A DNA stretch of 64,000 bases from JACCXG01 sp963836735 (GCA_963836735.1 CAWIKP010000018.1:613153-677152); one strand, 5' to 3'. Positions 1 through 9,389 are shown, counted from the stretch's first letter. Numbers and translations: made by a program. The notes: a model not told the origin generated them from the letters alone.

Positions 1-1
1 C

Positions 2-154
2 GAGATCCAGGGCGTGCGGATCTTCAAGCTGAAAGACGGCCTGATTGCCTACGAGCGGCGCTACTACGACTTCACGGGTTTCCTGATTCAGCTGGGCGTT
101 CTCCGCGGCAAACCGGCGCGCCCCGACGGGGGTGCTGCTGGACTGAACGCCTGA
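2..154 (+). CDS. C-terminal end of a SnoaL/NTF2-like protein (5' truncated by window edge)
   Basis: Only the last 50 codons are present; the frame runs open from base 2 to the TGA at 152-154. The visible residues (VRIFKLKDGLIAYERRYYD, then FTGFLIQLGVL) match the C-terminal beta-strands of SnoaL-like or ester-cyclase proteins of the NTF2 fold, where an ERRYYD-type strand is followed by F-L-x-Q-L-G. These are small cone-shaped domains, often isomerases, cyclases or orphan ligand-binding proteins, usually 130-150 aa long, so roughly two thirds is missing. No catalytic residue can be assessed. The family call rests on this C-terminal signature alone. Confidence 0.55.
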   Translation, partial: EIQGVRIFKLKDGLIAYERRYYDFTGFLIQLGVLRGKPARPDGGAAGLNA

Positions 155-162
155 CCAAGAAA

Positions 163-263
163 GGTTCAAGGGTTCAGAGGTTCCAGGTGCCGGGTTCACG
201 GTTCGGTTCACGGTTCGGTTCAGGGTTCAAGGGTTCAAGGTTCAGTTTCAGGTTCGTGGTTCC
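163..263. repeat. GGTTC-rich degenerate tandem repeat, about 7-bp period
   Basis: The 100 bp downstream of the first gene are built from variants of GGTTCAN (GGTTCAA, GGTTCAC, GGTTCAG, with shortened GGTTC units). About 13 GGTTC cores sit in direct orientation with 5-9 bp spacing. The stretch does not code for a convincing protein. It lies between convergent genes and runs into the hairpin at 250-280. Confidence 0.75.
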
Positions 264-280
264 GCGTGAACCGGGAACCT
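250..280. terminator. Possible bidirectional terminator hairpin
   Basis: AGGTT (250-254) pairs with AACCT (276-280), and inside it GGTTC (258-262) pairs with GAACC (268-272), with 3-nt symmetric internal loops and a 5-nt apical loop. It sits exactly between the convergent SnoaL-like gene and the serine hydrolase gene. There is no U-tract, so it would be a weak or processing-type terminator. The call rests on position and pairing only. Confidence 0.35.
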
Positions 281-281
281 G

Positions 282-1466
282 TCACCGCCTCGCGGTCAGG
301 TCCTCGAGCAGCCGATCCCTGACCGCGTCGTCCACGTCGCGAGTGATCCGGGGCTTGGCGCGCGATTTCGAGGACGCGTCGGTGTTGAACGCGACCACGT
401 AAGCCGTCCGCGAAGGCCGGTGAAGATAGAAGTGTGAGAGGAACCCGTTCTGGTTGCCGCTGTGTCCGATGACTTCGATGCCGTGGTGACGTTCGACGAA
501 GAAGGAGAGGGCGGCATGAACGTCGGCGCCGCTCCCGCCTTCGCCGTCGTTGGCGGGGATGACCGGCTTCCACATTTCTTCGAGTGAGCTCCGGCGAAGC
601 ACTCCCTCGTATTCGGGCCGCGCCGGATCGCCGATCAGGAATCCGAGGTAGCGCGCCATATCGGTGAGCGGCGCGTTCAGTCCACCGTTCGATACCGTGA
701 TACCGGTATCGAAGTCGAATCGCATCTCCTCGAGCCCGGCATCCGTCCGTGCATAACTGTGGGATCGGCGATCGCGCAAGTGATACGGCGCCCGGTCGAA
801 GAAGGCGCGGTGCATCTCGAGCGGCATGAGGATGTTCTTGGTGACGTACATCTCGTAGTCGTCACCGGAGAGGGTCTCGATGATCCGCCCGAGCAAGATG
901 ATGCCCGGGTTCGAATAGCGATACTGGGTGCCGGGCTCGAACAGGACCTCGCTGTAAGGGAACATCGCTGCGAGCTGCGACCACGCCGTGGGCTCGAATG
1001 GATGCCACGGCCGATCGCCTCCCCAGGGCCACGTGCTGGCCCGCAGCCCGGCGCTGTGCGACATCAGACGGCGAATCGTGATCTGGGAGACGTCGCCGAA
1101 CGGATTGTGTATCTGGCGGACTTCCGGGACGTATTTCACGACCGGATCGTCGAGCGCGAGCAGCCCGCGGTCGCGGAGCTGCATGATCGCGATGCCGGTA
1201 AAGGTCTTGGTGATCGACGCCCAGTGATAGATGGTGTCGCGATCGACCGGCCGGCGCGTGGCTTCGTCCTGGTGGCCGACGTACTCCTCGCCCTCGATCT
1301 TGCCCTCACGCACGATGACCAGGCTGGCTCCCACGATTCCGGCATCGGCAACCTGCTGCCGGAAGAAGCGCCTGAGTCCCGTCCAGTCCTTCGGCGGCTG
1401 TGCGCCGAGCGCCATCGAGAACGCGAGGAGAGGCAGGATCGCGGCGATCCATCCAGATTTCGGCAT
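282..1466 (-). CDS. Secreted serine hydrolase, beta-lactamase class C / DD-peptidase fold
   Basis: A 394-aa protein from the ATG at 1466; the open frame extends further upstream, but this start gives a proper signal peptide (KSGWIAAILPLLAFSMALGAQ). It carries the three motifs of the serine beta-lactamase/DD-carboxypeptidase fold: SITK at residues 84-87 (nucleophile Ser84, base Lys87), YSN at 184-186, and HSG at 335-337. Members act in the periplasm as esterases, DD-peptidases, D-amino-acid amidases or lactamases, and the motifs alone do not separate these. The HSG triad and the spacing resemble the large family of acidobacterial class-C-like hydrolases rather than a classical AmpC. The upstream remnant at 1480-1677 lies head-to-head. 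No frame break is seen. Confidence 0.88.
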   Translation of the reverse strand: MPKSGWIAAILPLLAFSMALGAQPPKDWTGLRRFFRQQVADAGIVGASLVIVREGKIEGEEYVGHQDEATRRPVDRDTIYHWASITKTFTGIAIMQLRDRGLLALDDPVVKYVPEVRQIHNPFGDVSQITIRRLMSHSAGLRASTWPWGGDRPWHPFEPTAWSQLAAMFPYSEVLFEPGTQYRYSNPGIILLGRIIETLSGDDYEMYVTKNILMPLEMHRAFFDRAPYHLRDRRSHSYARTDAGLEEMRFDFDTGITVSNGGLNAPLTDMARYLGFLIGDPARPEYEGVLRRSSLEEMWKPVIPANDGEGGSGADVHAALSFFVERHHGIEVIGHSGNQNGFLSHFYLHRPSRTAYVVAFNTDASSKSRAKPRITRDVDDAVRDRLLEDLTARR

Positions 1467-1479
1467 CCGGGGATTGTAG

Positions 1480-1677
1480 GAGATCGACCCGCCGCTGCAC
1501 GATCGGCCCGGGTCTAAAGACCCGGCCCACGACACCTCGACGCTGAACTGCGTGAACGGCATGCTCAAGGTCCCGAGCGGACCGGGCCTCGGTGTGACCA
1601 TCGATCCCGCGTTTGTCGCGAAGGGTGAGGTGATCCGGGCATTGCAGGAACTGCGACGTCGGCTCGATTTGCAGTGA
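1480..1677 (+). pseudogene. Remnant: C-terminus of an enolase-superfamily (mandelate racemase/muconate lactonising-like) protein
   Basis: A 65-codon open stretch follows the TAG at 1477 and ends at the TGA at 1675-1677, with no usable start. Its end reads VNGMLKVPSGPGLGVTIDP and then a helical tail. This is the typical C-terminal strand of mandelate racemase/muconate lactonising enzymes (G-x-L-x-V-P-x-G-P-G-L-G-V-x-I-D). The barrel with the catalytic lysines and metal ligands is absent. The first 16 codons include a small hairpin repeat (1508-1525), which suggests that a repeat insertion or deletion removed the rest of the gene. Family call by motif only. Confidence 0.45.
1508..1525. repeat. 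Hairpin repeat with CTAAAG centre
   Basis: The stem CCGGGTCT (1508-1515) and AGACCCGG (1518-1525) pair perfectly around AA. The centre CTAAAG matches the hairpin at 19810-19829, which has a different stem (TTCCGCC). It lies inside the enolase-family remnant. It is probably a REP-like element. Confidence 0.5.
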
Positions 1678-1771
1678 GCTGATCTCGCACTGATCGCGAC
1701 ACCTGTGCGACAAATCCTTCGTGTTTTGCGCGCGGCAGACCTCGGCAGTGTTCGTGCAGCCGTGCGCGCGC

Positions 1772-2035
1772 ATGTACCACAAAGACGCCCCCCGCCGCTG
1801 TGTCTACATCATTCGGAGTGTGAAGGAACCCGAGCGGCAATACATCGGGCGAACGGCTGACGTCGCGTCCCGGCTGGCCTCGCACAACGCCGGCGAGTCA
1901 CCCCGTACCGCACGTCAGGCTCCCTGGCAGATTGTCGTGCTCGTGCAGTTCGTCGACGAACGCCGGGCGCTCGATTTCGAGAAGTTCCTGAAGTCCAACT
2001 CGGGACGCGCGTTCGTCAAGCAGTACTTCACGTAG
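1772..2035 (+). CDS. GIY-YIG domain protein (UPF0213/YhbQ-like)
   Basis: An 87-aa protein; the ATG at 1772 is preferred because the GIY-YIG-like strand starts about ten residues later. The sequence shows the domain in its usual order: CVYIIRS (GIY strand, degenerate), RQYIGRT (YIG strand), then RLASHNAG with the conserved Arg and His, and a C-terminal ALDFEKFLKSNSGRAF helix typical of small stand-alone GIY-YIG proteins. Related proteins are predicted endonucleases acting on DNA; several, like YhbQ, have weak or unknown activity. It is convergent with the histidine kinase gene, 15 bp away. Length is normal and the frame is intact. Confidence 0.82.
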   Translation: MYHKDAPRRCVYIIRSVKEPERQYIGRTADVASRLASHNAGESPRTARQAPWQIVVLVQFVDERRALDFEKFLKSNSGRAFVKQYFT

Positions 2036-2050
2036 GCGCAGAACTGCCGC

Positions 2051-4490
2051 TCACGCCTGCAGCGCTTCGGTGTGTGCGTGGAGTGGCAGCGTGAACGAGA
2101 ACGTCGCGCCCCGCCCGGTCTCGGCGCTCGCCCAGATCGATCCGCCGTGTGCCTCCACGATCGAGCGGCTGATCGCGAGACCTATCCCGAGGCCGTCCGT
2201 TTTGGTGGTGTAGAAAGGCTCGAACACCTGCTCGGCCTCGCGAGCCGACAATCCTGAGCCGGTATCACGGACGCTGACCAGTACGCCATCCTCGGAGGAC
2301 CGCGAGTGCACGGACAGGAGGCGGGGGCGGGACTCGGCCTCGAGCATGGCGTCCACCGCATTCACCACGAGGTTCAGGACGACCTGCTGCACCTGGACTC
2401 TGTCGGCTTCGATCACCGGCAGAGATTCGTCGAGCTCGAGCTGCAGCTGCACTCCGGCGTCCCGCAGGCGGGTCCGGACCAGCTCGAGGACGTCCCGGAT
2501 GACGCCGTTGAGATCGGTTGGCTTTCTCGACACCGATCGGTTGGCGAACATTTCCCTGGTGCGCCTGACAATCTGACCTGCACGCCGGCTGTCGGCGACG
2601 AGATCCTTCAGCGCTCCGCGAAGGTCGCCGTCCGATCCCGACGAGTACAGCCATCGCAGGCAGGTGTTCGCATTGGTTGCAATCGCGGCGAGCGGCTGGT
2701 TCAGCTCGTGGGCAATCGAGGCGGTCAACTCCGCGAGCGCGGTGACCCGGCCCATGCGGACCATCGCGTCGTTGGCGTGCTTCAGCGCATCTTCCGCCTC
2801 TTTGCGGCCGGTGATGTCCGTATAGGTGCCGGTCACCCGGCCGACGGCGCCGTCCATCCACTCGACGACCGCGCCACGGCTGTGAATCCATTGCACGGAT
2901 CCATCTTTGGAGATCATCCGGAACTCGGCCTCGAAGGCCGGGCTCGCGCCGCTGAGATGGGCGGTGAGCCGCGATTGCACGTCCCCTACATCATCAGGAG
3001 AGATGAGTGCGAACCAGTTCGGGAGCTTCCCTCCGATCTCGCTCTCGCCATACCCGAGCGACGCCAGGAGCCCTCCTTCGACCTGCACGGTCCCGTTCCT
3101 GACGTCGAGGTCCCACAGGCCGACGCCGCCGGCGGCGGTCGCCAGCGTATAGCGCCGCTGCGCCTCGCGCAACGCATCTTCAGCTTGCCGCCGTGCCGTG
3201 ATGTCGCGGACGATGCTGAGTACGCGTTCGTCATCGAGGCCAATCAGGCGCGCCTCGTACTGACGACGCTCCCCGTTTATCTCCAGTGAGTACTCCACCA
3301 CGGACGGCTCGTCAGGCGTGACGGTTCTGAACGCCGGCTCGAAGAGGGCGGCCACATCCGCCGGCAGGATGTCGCGCATGTTCTTGCCGAGGAACGCGTC
3401 TGGCGGCGCCAGCAGCGCCGCATTGCTCGGGGCGTAATGTTTCAGGTACACGCCGTCGCGGCTCTGCAGGAACATCAAATCGGGCATGGCCCGAAGCGTC
3501 GCGCTGTTCTGCCGCTCCATCTCGACGAGCGAGCGGTGCTCGGCCCGGTTCTGCTCGAGCAGCCCGGCAATCAGGACCAGCGGCACCGCCATTGTCGACA
3601 GGAACAGCTGCACGCCCACCATCGCATCCCCAGGGGTCGAGCCGGCGAACGCACCTCCCTGCAGCGCGGTCGAGCCGGTGAGCAGCGTCGTGCAGAGCAG
3701 CGCGAGCGAAAGCCCTGCGCCGCCGAATCGAACCGCGGCCCACAGCAGGAAGGGCGCCGGTGCATAGAGCGCCAGTGCAACGTTGAGGGCAGTGTCGGGA
3801 GAGACGACCCTGACGACCGCGTGCGACGCAATGAGGCCGGCAAAAACCAGCACGAACTCGGCAACCCTCCAGGCGGGACTTCTCTTCGGCCCGGAGCGGA
3901 GCCAGGCCCAACTCATCACGATCGCCGGCACCAGTACCAGCGCGGCGATGCCGTTCGAGACCGTGCGGAGCCGCCAGGCGTGAAGCAGCGTCCGTCGACC
4001 ATCCCATCGACACATAGACATGGAGCGGGATGACCGACGCCACCGCTGGTCCGATGACGCACGCACACACCATGAACGCGAGTGCGCGATGCAAATCGCC
4101 GAACGGCCGCCTCGGATCCGAGAACCGCCGAACGAGCCAGGCCGAGAGCACCGCCTGTGTCGCGTTGGCCAGAAACTGGACGGGCCAGGCCGTGACCGGC
4201 ACGCCGTTCTGAGCATGCGCGACGCCATGCGCCCCTAACGTGGCGGCGAGCAGCCATCCCCATGTGCGCGGCGGATTCAACAGGAACGCCGCGGTGAGCA
4301 CCGCGGTTGGAGGCCAGAAGAACGAGATGCCGCTCCCGGGAAACCGCCAGGCAAAACCCAGCAGCGCACCGAAGTAATAGCCGAGCGCGACCGCGGCCGC
4401 CAGCAGCCAGGGAGCAGAGAGCCACGTCACCCTGTGCCGCAGGAGCGCCGGTCCCGACACCCGCTCGCCGAAAGCGGTCCGGGTCTCCAT
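2051..4490 (-). CDS. Membrane histidine kinase: MASE1, PAS, PAS, HisKA/HATPase (one frame break)
   Basis: Reconstructed as about 810 aa from the ATG at 4490 (METRTAFGERV). The N-terminal part has about eight hydrophobic segments and the MASE1 signature (SGISFFWPPTAVLTA, then YVSMGWSTD and WRLRTVSNG). A 1-bp frame break near 3985 interrupts it. Two PAS domains follow, the second with a C-terminal IT-G-RKEAE motif. The kinase core has the H-box IAHELNQPLAAIATN, N-box NLVVNAVDAM, G1 DTGSGL and G2 GLGIGLAISRSIVEAHGG. The ELNQPLAAI type of H-box is common in orphan sensor kinases. No response regulator gene is adjacent, so the partner is unknown. The protein would sense a signal in the membrane or cytoplasm and autophosphorylate. 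Confidence 0.85.
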
Positions 4491-4536
4491 CGAGCGCGTA
4501 GTGTACTGGCAGGCGCCCGATCCCGCCACGGCGGGG

Positions 4537-5132
4537 CTATTTGCGCGGGAATCCGGGGTTCGCCTTGATTTCCCGGATCTGCAGGATGTGCCGCTGTTCG
4601 TGCGTGGAAATCAGCAGCGCCCACTGGTACGCGTCGCAGGCCTGGCGCTGGACGATGTGCCCCCGCAGGTCGTCTCCGGTGGTCTTGATGTATTGCACCA
4701 GTCGGTCGTGATGCTTCCGGTAGGCGTCGAGCGCGGCCCGCACGTCGCGCAGCTCGCCGGCGGGCCGCTCGCCGGCAATCGCCTGCTCCCGCCTCGTCCG
4801 ATCGATGCCGTACCAAAGGACGTCCGCATCCGACATGGCACTGGTGCCCTTGCTGTTCGGCCGCTGGAGAGCCGCCTGCAAATCGCGCCAGTAGATGGGC
4901 GCCACGACGACCAGATGCTCGATCACCTGCGCGATGTTCCAGGCGTCCGGGTCAGGTCGGAAATCGGTCTGGGCCGGGGTCAGGCCGCCGATTTCGTCCG
5001 CGAGCCACGCCGCGGTCATTTCCAGGTGAGCGACCAGATGCTGTCGCTCGATCGGGCTCAGCGCGGCCGCCGACGGGCGCACGGTACCAGGCACGCAACG
5101 AGAGCGATGACCGCGATGCTTCTGAACAACAT
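4537..5132 (-). CDS. DinB-superfamily protein with N-terminal signal peptide (frame break after the signal)
   Basis: The body is a DinB/YfiT-like four-helix bundle with three metal-binding histidines: NIAQVIEHLVV early, and STHEQRHILQIREIK near the C-terminus. These proteins bind Ni/Zn and include thiol-dependent transferases; many are uncharacterised. The uninterrupted body frame has an implausible N-terminus, whereas an ATG at 5132, preceded by AGAAGGA, encodes a good signal peptide (MLFRSIAVIALVACLVP) in another frame that would join the body near base 5090. I therefore take 5132 as the start and infer a 1-bp break. A secreted or lipid-anchored DinB protein is typical of soil Acidobacteria. 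The substrate is unknown. Confidence 0.78.
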
Positions 5133-5198
5133 TGAGGACCGATCCTTCTGAAGGCGTCGCCACCGGCCACCCCGCATCCTCGCACGTCTTTACCCTAA

Positions 5199-5660
5199 GT
5201 GCTGATCTCCCTACAACCGGCCGTACTGGCGGCGCTCTGTTTAGTCAGCGATCCCTCCGGGGCATCGAGCGGCTCGGCGGCGCAGGAGCCTGCTGGGGCC
5301 CAGGCACCCGCTCCAGCTCAGGAGCAGCCGGCGCCGCCGGTGTCGCTGGACCGGATCCGGGAAGGCGTGGCACGGACCCCCGCGCTGCGGCTCGATTCGA
5401 AACCGCCGACTCCGACGTTCAGGACGACGATCGAAGGGCGCGCGTTGATGGTGCCGTTCCAGGAGCACCTTCGCGAGAAGCTCGAATTGACGCCGCTACA
5501 GCGGCAGTCCCAGGACTGGGCTTCCCGCTCCGGCGGCATCGATCTTGGCTGGCTGTTCAAGGGGCTCGAGCGGGCGCTGGAACGGCGCAAGGTCAGGCAG
5601 GTCCGCGAGCAAATCGGCCGCGAGCTCGCCGAGCTCGAGGCAGCCCGGGGAAAACGGTGA
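5199..5660 (+). CDS. Hypothetical secreted protein
   Basis: A 153-aa protein from the GTG at 5199. The N-terminus is hydrophobic (ISLQPAVLAALCLVS), followed by a low-complexity Ala/Pro/Gln linker at about 28-46, which suggests export. The C-terminal 45 residues are strongly charged and helical (ALERRKVRQVREQIGRELAELEA), probably a coiled coil. I do not recognise the family. It stands alone between the divergent DinB-like gene and the glycosyltransferase, with 189 bp of apparently empty sequence after it. It reads as real because the frame is intact and has a coherent secreted-protein architecture. Confidence 0.6.
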   Translation: MLISLQPAVLAALCLVSDPSGASSGSAAQEPAGAQAPAPAQEQPAPPVSLDRIREGVARTPALRLDSKPPTPTFRTTIEGRALMVPFQEHLREKLELTPLQRQSQDWASRSGGIDLGWLFKGLERALERRKVRQVREQIGRELAELEAARGKR

Positions 5661-5849
5661 CGTCCGGACATCCGATCGTGAATCTGCGCGGGCTTTCGCG
5701 ACTGGCGAAGCACCACGCAAAGACGAGGTCACACACTCGCAAAAATGGTGCCCGCTTCTGTGGGGTCCACGCGCGTGGTGCAGACGTTGCATCGATGATC
5801 GCTCCAGGCTCGAGGGAGCCCTCGGGTACCTCATCGGAGCGGAACATCA

Positions 5850-6901
5850 ATGCGAATCGCACAGGTCGCACCACTCTGCGAGAGCGTACCGCCGAAGCTT
5901 TACGGCGGTACCGAGCGGGTGGTGGCTTTTCTGACCGAAGAGCTGGTGCGTCAGGGTCACCACGTCACGCTCTTCGCAAGCGGAGATTCGAACACCTCAG
6001 CCACTCTCGTCCCCGCCTGCCGTGAGGCTCTGAGACTTCAGGGCGATGCCTGCCGGGATCATCTCGCGCCGCACATGTTGATGCTGGAGCAGGTGGCTGC
6101 CAGGGCGCGCGAGTTCGACGTCATTCATTTCCACATCTCCCAGCTTCACTTTCCGGTCATGCGCCGGCTGCCCGACGCGGCCCACGTGACGACGCTGCAC
6201 GGTCGGCTGGATCTCGAGGAACTGCGGCCGTTCTACCGGGAATTCGGCGGACATGCCGGTGGTCTCGATCTCGGACGCGCAGCGGCACCCTCTGCCCGAG
6301 GCGGGCTGGATCGCGACGGTTCATCACGGCCTGCCGCCGGATCTGTTCACATTCCATTCGGCGAGCGGACGCCTACCTGGCATTTCTCGGACGCATCTCG
6401 CCGGAGAAGCGCGTCGATCGCGCCATCGCGATCGCCACGGCGTGCGGCGTGCCGCTGCGGATTGCTGCGAAGGTCGACGAGGCCGATCGCGAGTACTTCG
6501 AGCGCGATATCGCCCCGCTCCTCGACCATCCGCTGGTCGAGTTCATCGGCGAGATTGACGAGCACGAAAAGAACGCGTTCCTCGGCGGGGCGAAGGCTCT
6601 CCTCTTTCCCATCGACTGGCCCGAGCCGTTCGGGCTGGTGATGATCGAGGCGATGGCCTGCGGCGTCCCCGTGATCGCGTTTCCCGGCGGGTCGGTCGAG
6701 GAGATTGTCGAGGACGGCGTGAACGGGTTCGTGGTCGAGAGCATCGAGGAGGCCTCGTCCGCGGTGCGCCACATCGACCGGATCGACCGCCGGACCTGTC
6801 GTGAGCGGTTCGAGCGGCGGTTCACCGCGCGGCGAATGGCCTCACAATACGTGGATCTGTATCGGGAGCTGGCCGCGACGCGCTCGGGGCTGGTCGCGTA
6901 G
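5850..6901 (+). CDS. GT4-family glycosyltransferase (two frame breaks)
   Basis: Reconstructed to about 350 aa from the ATG at 5850. The N-terminal Rossmann half begins MRIAQVAPLCESVPPKLYGG, with the GGTERV loop typical of GT4 enzymes and the VIHFHIS and TTLHGR segments. The C-terminal half contains AYLAFLGRISPEKRVDRAI, the acceptor/donor loop WPEPFGLVMIEAMACG with the E-x7-E motif, and GVPVIAFPGGSVEE. Single-base breaks near 6247 (an extra G in the EF-ADM segment) and near 6360 split it. GT4 enzymes are retaining sugar-nucleotide transferases of the cytoplasm. The gene is followed after 12 bp by a glycogen-debranching enzyme, so the pair is likely one operon acting on a glucan. Confidence 0.85.
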
Positions 6902-6913
6902 CTCGCGCGGGTC

Positions 6914-9080
6914 ATGGCCGAAGTCGTAAGTCTCGAAGAACACTACGCAATCGTCGCCGACACCGACTCCGGCGCGCGGCCGCGTCGCGTCCTGAAGCAT
7001 GGCGATACGTTCGGCGTATTCGACCTCCACGGCGACATCGTCGCGGTCGAGAACGGCGATCAGGGGCTCTATCATGCCGGCACGCGGTTCCTGTCGCGCT
7101 TCGAGCTGTTGCTCGGCCGCCGCCGTCCGTTCTTGTTGAGCTCGACGATCAGCGCCGACAACACGATCCTGGCCGCCGACCTGACCAACCCCGACGTCGT
7201 CCGCGGCGACCACGTGCTGGTCCCGCGCGGGTCGCTGCACATCTTCAGGGGCCGCACGTTGTGGAACGGCCACAGCGTCGAGCGCATCCGCATCGCCAAC
7301 CATTCGACGCTTCCGATTCAGACGCCTCTGGCGCTGCACTTCGACGCGGACTTCGTCGACGTCTTCGAAGTCCGCGGAACGCGCCGCGAGCACCGCGGCC
7401 GGCGGGCCGGTGATCAGGCCGACGTCGATCACGCGGTGCTGCGCTACGAAGGGCTCGATCGCGTCAGCCGGCGGACCGTGATCCGCTGGAACCGGCCTCC
7501 ATCACCGGTACGACACGGGCGCCGTCGTGTTCTCGATCACGCTCCAGCCGCAGGAGGTCACCGAGCTCGAGGTGTCGGTCGCCTGTGAAGTCGGTGCGTC
7601 CGCAGAGCGTCGTCGGCTTCACCGACATCGTCGATCGCGCCAGGGACAGCGGTCGCGTCCGCGCGGCTCGGCGAATGCCGGGTGGTCAGCTCGAACGAAA
7701 GTCTCAACCGGTGGTTCAGCCGATCGAGTGCAGACCTGCACATGATGCTGACCGGCACGCCGTACGGGCGTGTATCCGTACGCAGGCATTCCGTGGTTCA
7801 GCACGCCGTTCGGCAGGGACGGGCTCATCACGGCCCTGCAGACGCTGTGGGCGTCGCCCGACATTGCGCGCGGCGTGCTCGAGTTTCTCGCCGCGACCCA
7901 GGCCACCACCCACGCCGAGGCGCAGGACGCCGAGCCCGGCAAGATCCTGCACGAAATGCGCAGCGGCGAGATGGCGGCGCTCGGGGAGATCCCGTTCGGC
8001 AGGTACTACGGCAGCGCCGATGCGACGCCGCTGTTCGTCGTGCTCGCCGCGGCCTACTTCGAACGGACGGCAGACCGCGAGCTCATCGATCGGCTGTGGC
8101 CGCACATTCTTGCGGCGCTGCAGTGGATGGAGCGATACGGCGATCGCGACGGCGACGGCTTCATCGAATACGCGCGGCGCAGTCCGACCGGGCTGGTGCA
8201 GCAGGGGTGGAAAGACTCCTACGATTCCGTCTCCCATGCCGACGGCACGCTCGCGGCGGGGCCGATCGCGCTCTGCGAGATTCAGGGCTACGCGTATCAG
8301 GCCTGGCGCGGCGCCGCCCGGCTCGCACGGCTTCGCGGCGAGCTCGAAGAGAGCAGGGACTGGCGGGCGCGGGCGACGCAGCTCCGGTCCCGGTTCGGCC
8401 AGGCGTTCTGGTGCGACGAGCTCGGCACGTTCGCCCTCGCCCTCGACGGCTCGAAGCAGGCCTGCCGCATCCGCACCTCGAATGCCGGCCACTGCCTGTT
8501 CAGCGGCATCGCGAGGCCCGGGCACGCCGGGAGGATCGCGGACGTGCTGATGACCGACGCCATGTTCTCCGGGTGGGGGATACGGACAGTCGCGGGCGGC
8601 GAGAGCCGATACAATCCGATGTCCTATCACAACGGATCGGTGTGGCCGCACGACAGCGCGATTGTCGCCGCCGGCCTCGCCCGATACGGCTTCACCGGTT
8701 CGGCGACGCGGATCCTCTGCGGCATGCTCGACTTGAGTCAGGCCGTCGACGCTCACCGGCTTCCCGAACTGATCTGCGGCTTCCATCGCCGCGGAGGGGA
8801 GTCGCCGACGCTCTATCCCGTCGCCTGCGCGCCCCAGGCATGGGCCGCGGGTGCGGCCTACATGCTCCTCGGCGCCTGTCTCGGGCTCGAGATTGACGCC
8901 GGCGCGCGACGGGTCGGGTTCCGGCGATCGATGCTGCCGGAAGGCGTGGACTGGGTCCGGCTCACGAACCTGTGCGTCGGCGACGCCCGGCTCGACCTGC
9001 TGCTCACCCGGCACGCGCACGATGTCGCGCTTCAGGTCCTGCGCCGGGACGGGCAGGTCGAGATTTTCTGCATGAAATGA
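6914..9080 (+). CDS. Amylo-alpha-1,6-glucosidase / glycogen debranching enzyme (frame breaks)
   Basis: Reconstructed to about 720 aa from the ATG at 6914. The first ~200 residues form the N-terminal beta-sandwich of bacterial debranching enzymes (VLKHGDTFGVFDLHGDI, GTRFLSRFELLLG). After breaks near 7495 and between 7600 and 7760, the alpha/alpha-barrel catalytic part follows in one open frame. It includes PWFSTPFGRDGLITALQ, GWKDSYDSVSHADG and YHNGSVWPHDSAIVAAGL, which are the conserved substrate-site blocks of this glycosidase group. It removes alpha-1,6-linked glucose from limit dextrins. It starts 12 bp after the GT4 gene, so it is probably co-transcribed. Family assignment is firm; the natural substrate (glycogen or another branched glucan) is inferred. 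Confidence 0.88.
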
Positions 9081-9096
9081 GTCCGGTTCGGGCCAC

Positions 9097-9125
9097 TTGA
9101 CTCCTGGAACCATGATGGTCATAAT
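9097..9125 (+). promoter_or_regulatory. Sigma-70-type promoter of the toxin-antitoxin operon
   Basis: TTGACT (9097-9102) and CATAAT (9120-9125) are separated by exactly 17 bp. Both hexamers are 5/6 matches to the housekeeping consensus. This is one of the best promoter matches noticed in the GC-rich window. The predicted start of transcription (about 9132) lies 3 nt before the ATG at 9135, so the mRNA would be nearly leaderless. Confidence 0.65.
9109..9119. promoter_or_regulatory. Candidate antitoxin operator between -35 and -10
   Basis: ACCAT-G-ATGGT is a perfect inverted repeat lying wholly within the promoter spacer. Phd/YefM and VapB-type antitoxins usually repress their own operon by binding short palindromes that overlap the promoter. 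The assignment is inferred from position. Confidence 0.5.
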
Positions 9126-9134
9126 TTTGTGGTC

Positions 9135-9389
9135 ATGAAGAAAAAAGCACGGGGTACGCGGGAGGTGGCGGCCGCGGAATTCAAAGCCCGGTGCCTCGAG
9201 CTCATGGACCGCGTTCGCGAAACGGGATCCGAATATGTCATCACCAAGCACGGCGTCCCCGTCGCCAGGCTGGTGCCCGTCGTCGAACGTGCCCCGCAGT
9301 CCTTCTTCGGATCGATGAAGGGAACGGTACTCGCCTACGAGCGTCCGCTCGACCCGCTCGACGACGACTACGACGTCAATCGCGGCTGA
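9135..9389 (+). CDS. Phd/YefM-type antitoxin
   Basis: An 84-aa protein. The ATG at 9135 is chosen over the GTG at 9129 because the promoter places the transcript start near 9132. The N-terminal half has the Phd/YefM DNA-binding pattern: REVAAAEFKARCLELMDRV, then the beta-strand YVITKHGVPVARLVPV. The C-terminal tail (FFGSMKGTVLAYERPLDPL) is the usual toxin-wrapping extension, with its G-S-x-K-G-T motif. It should neutralise the PIN RNase encoded immediately downstream (1 bp gap) and autoregulate through the palindrome in the promoter. Length is normal. No SD is seen, in keeping with a near-leaderless mRNA. Confidence 0.88.
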   Translation: MKKKARGTREVAAAEFKARCLELMDRVRETGSEYVITKHGVPVARLVPVVERAPQSFFGSMKGTVLAYERPLDPLDDDYDVNRG

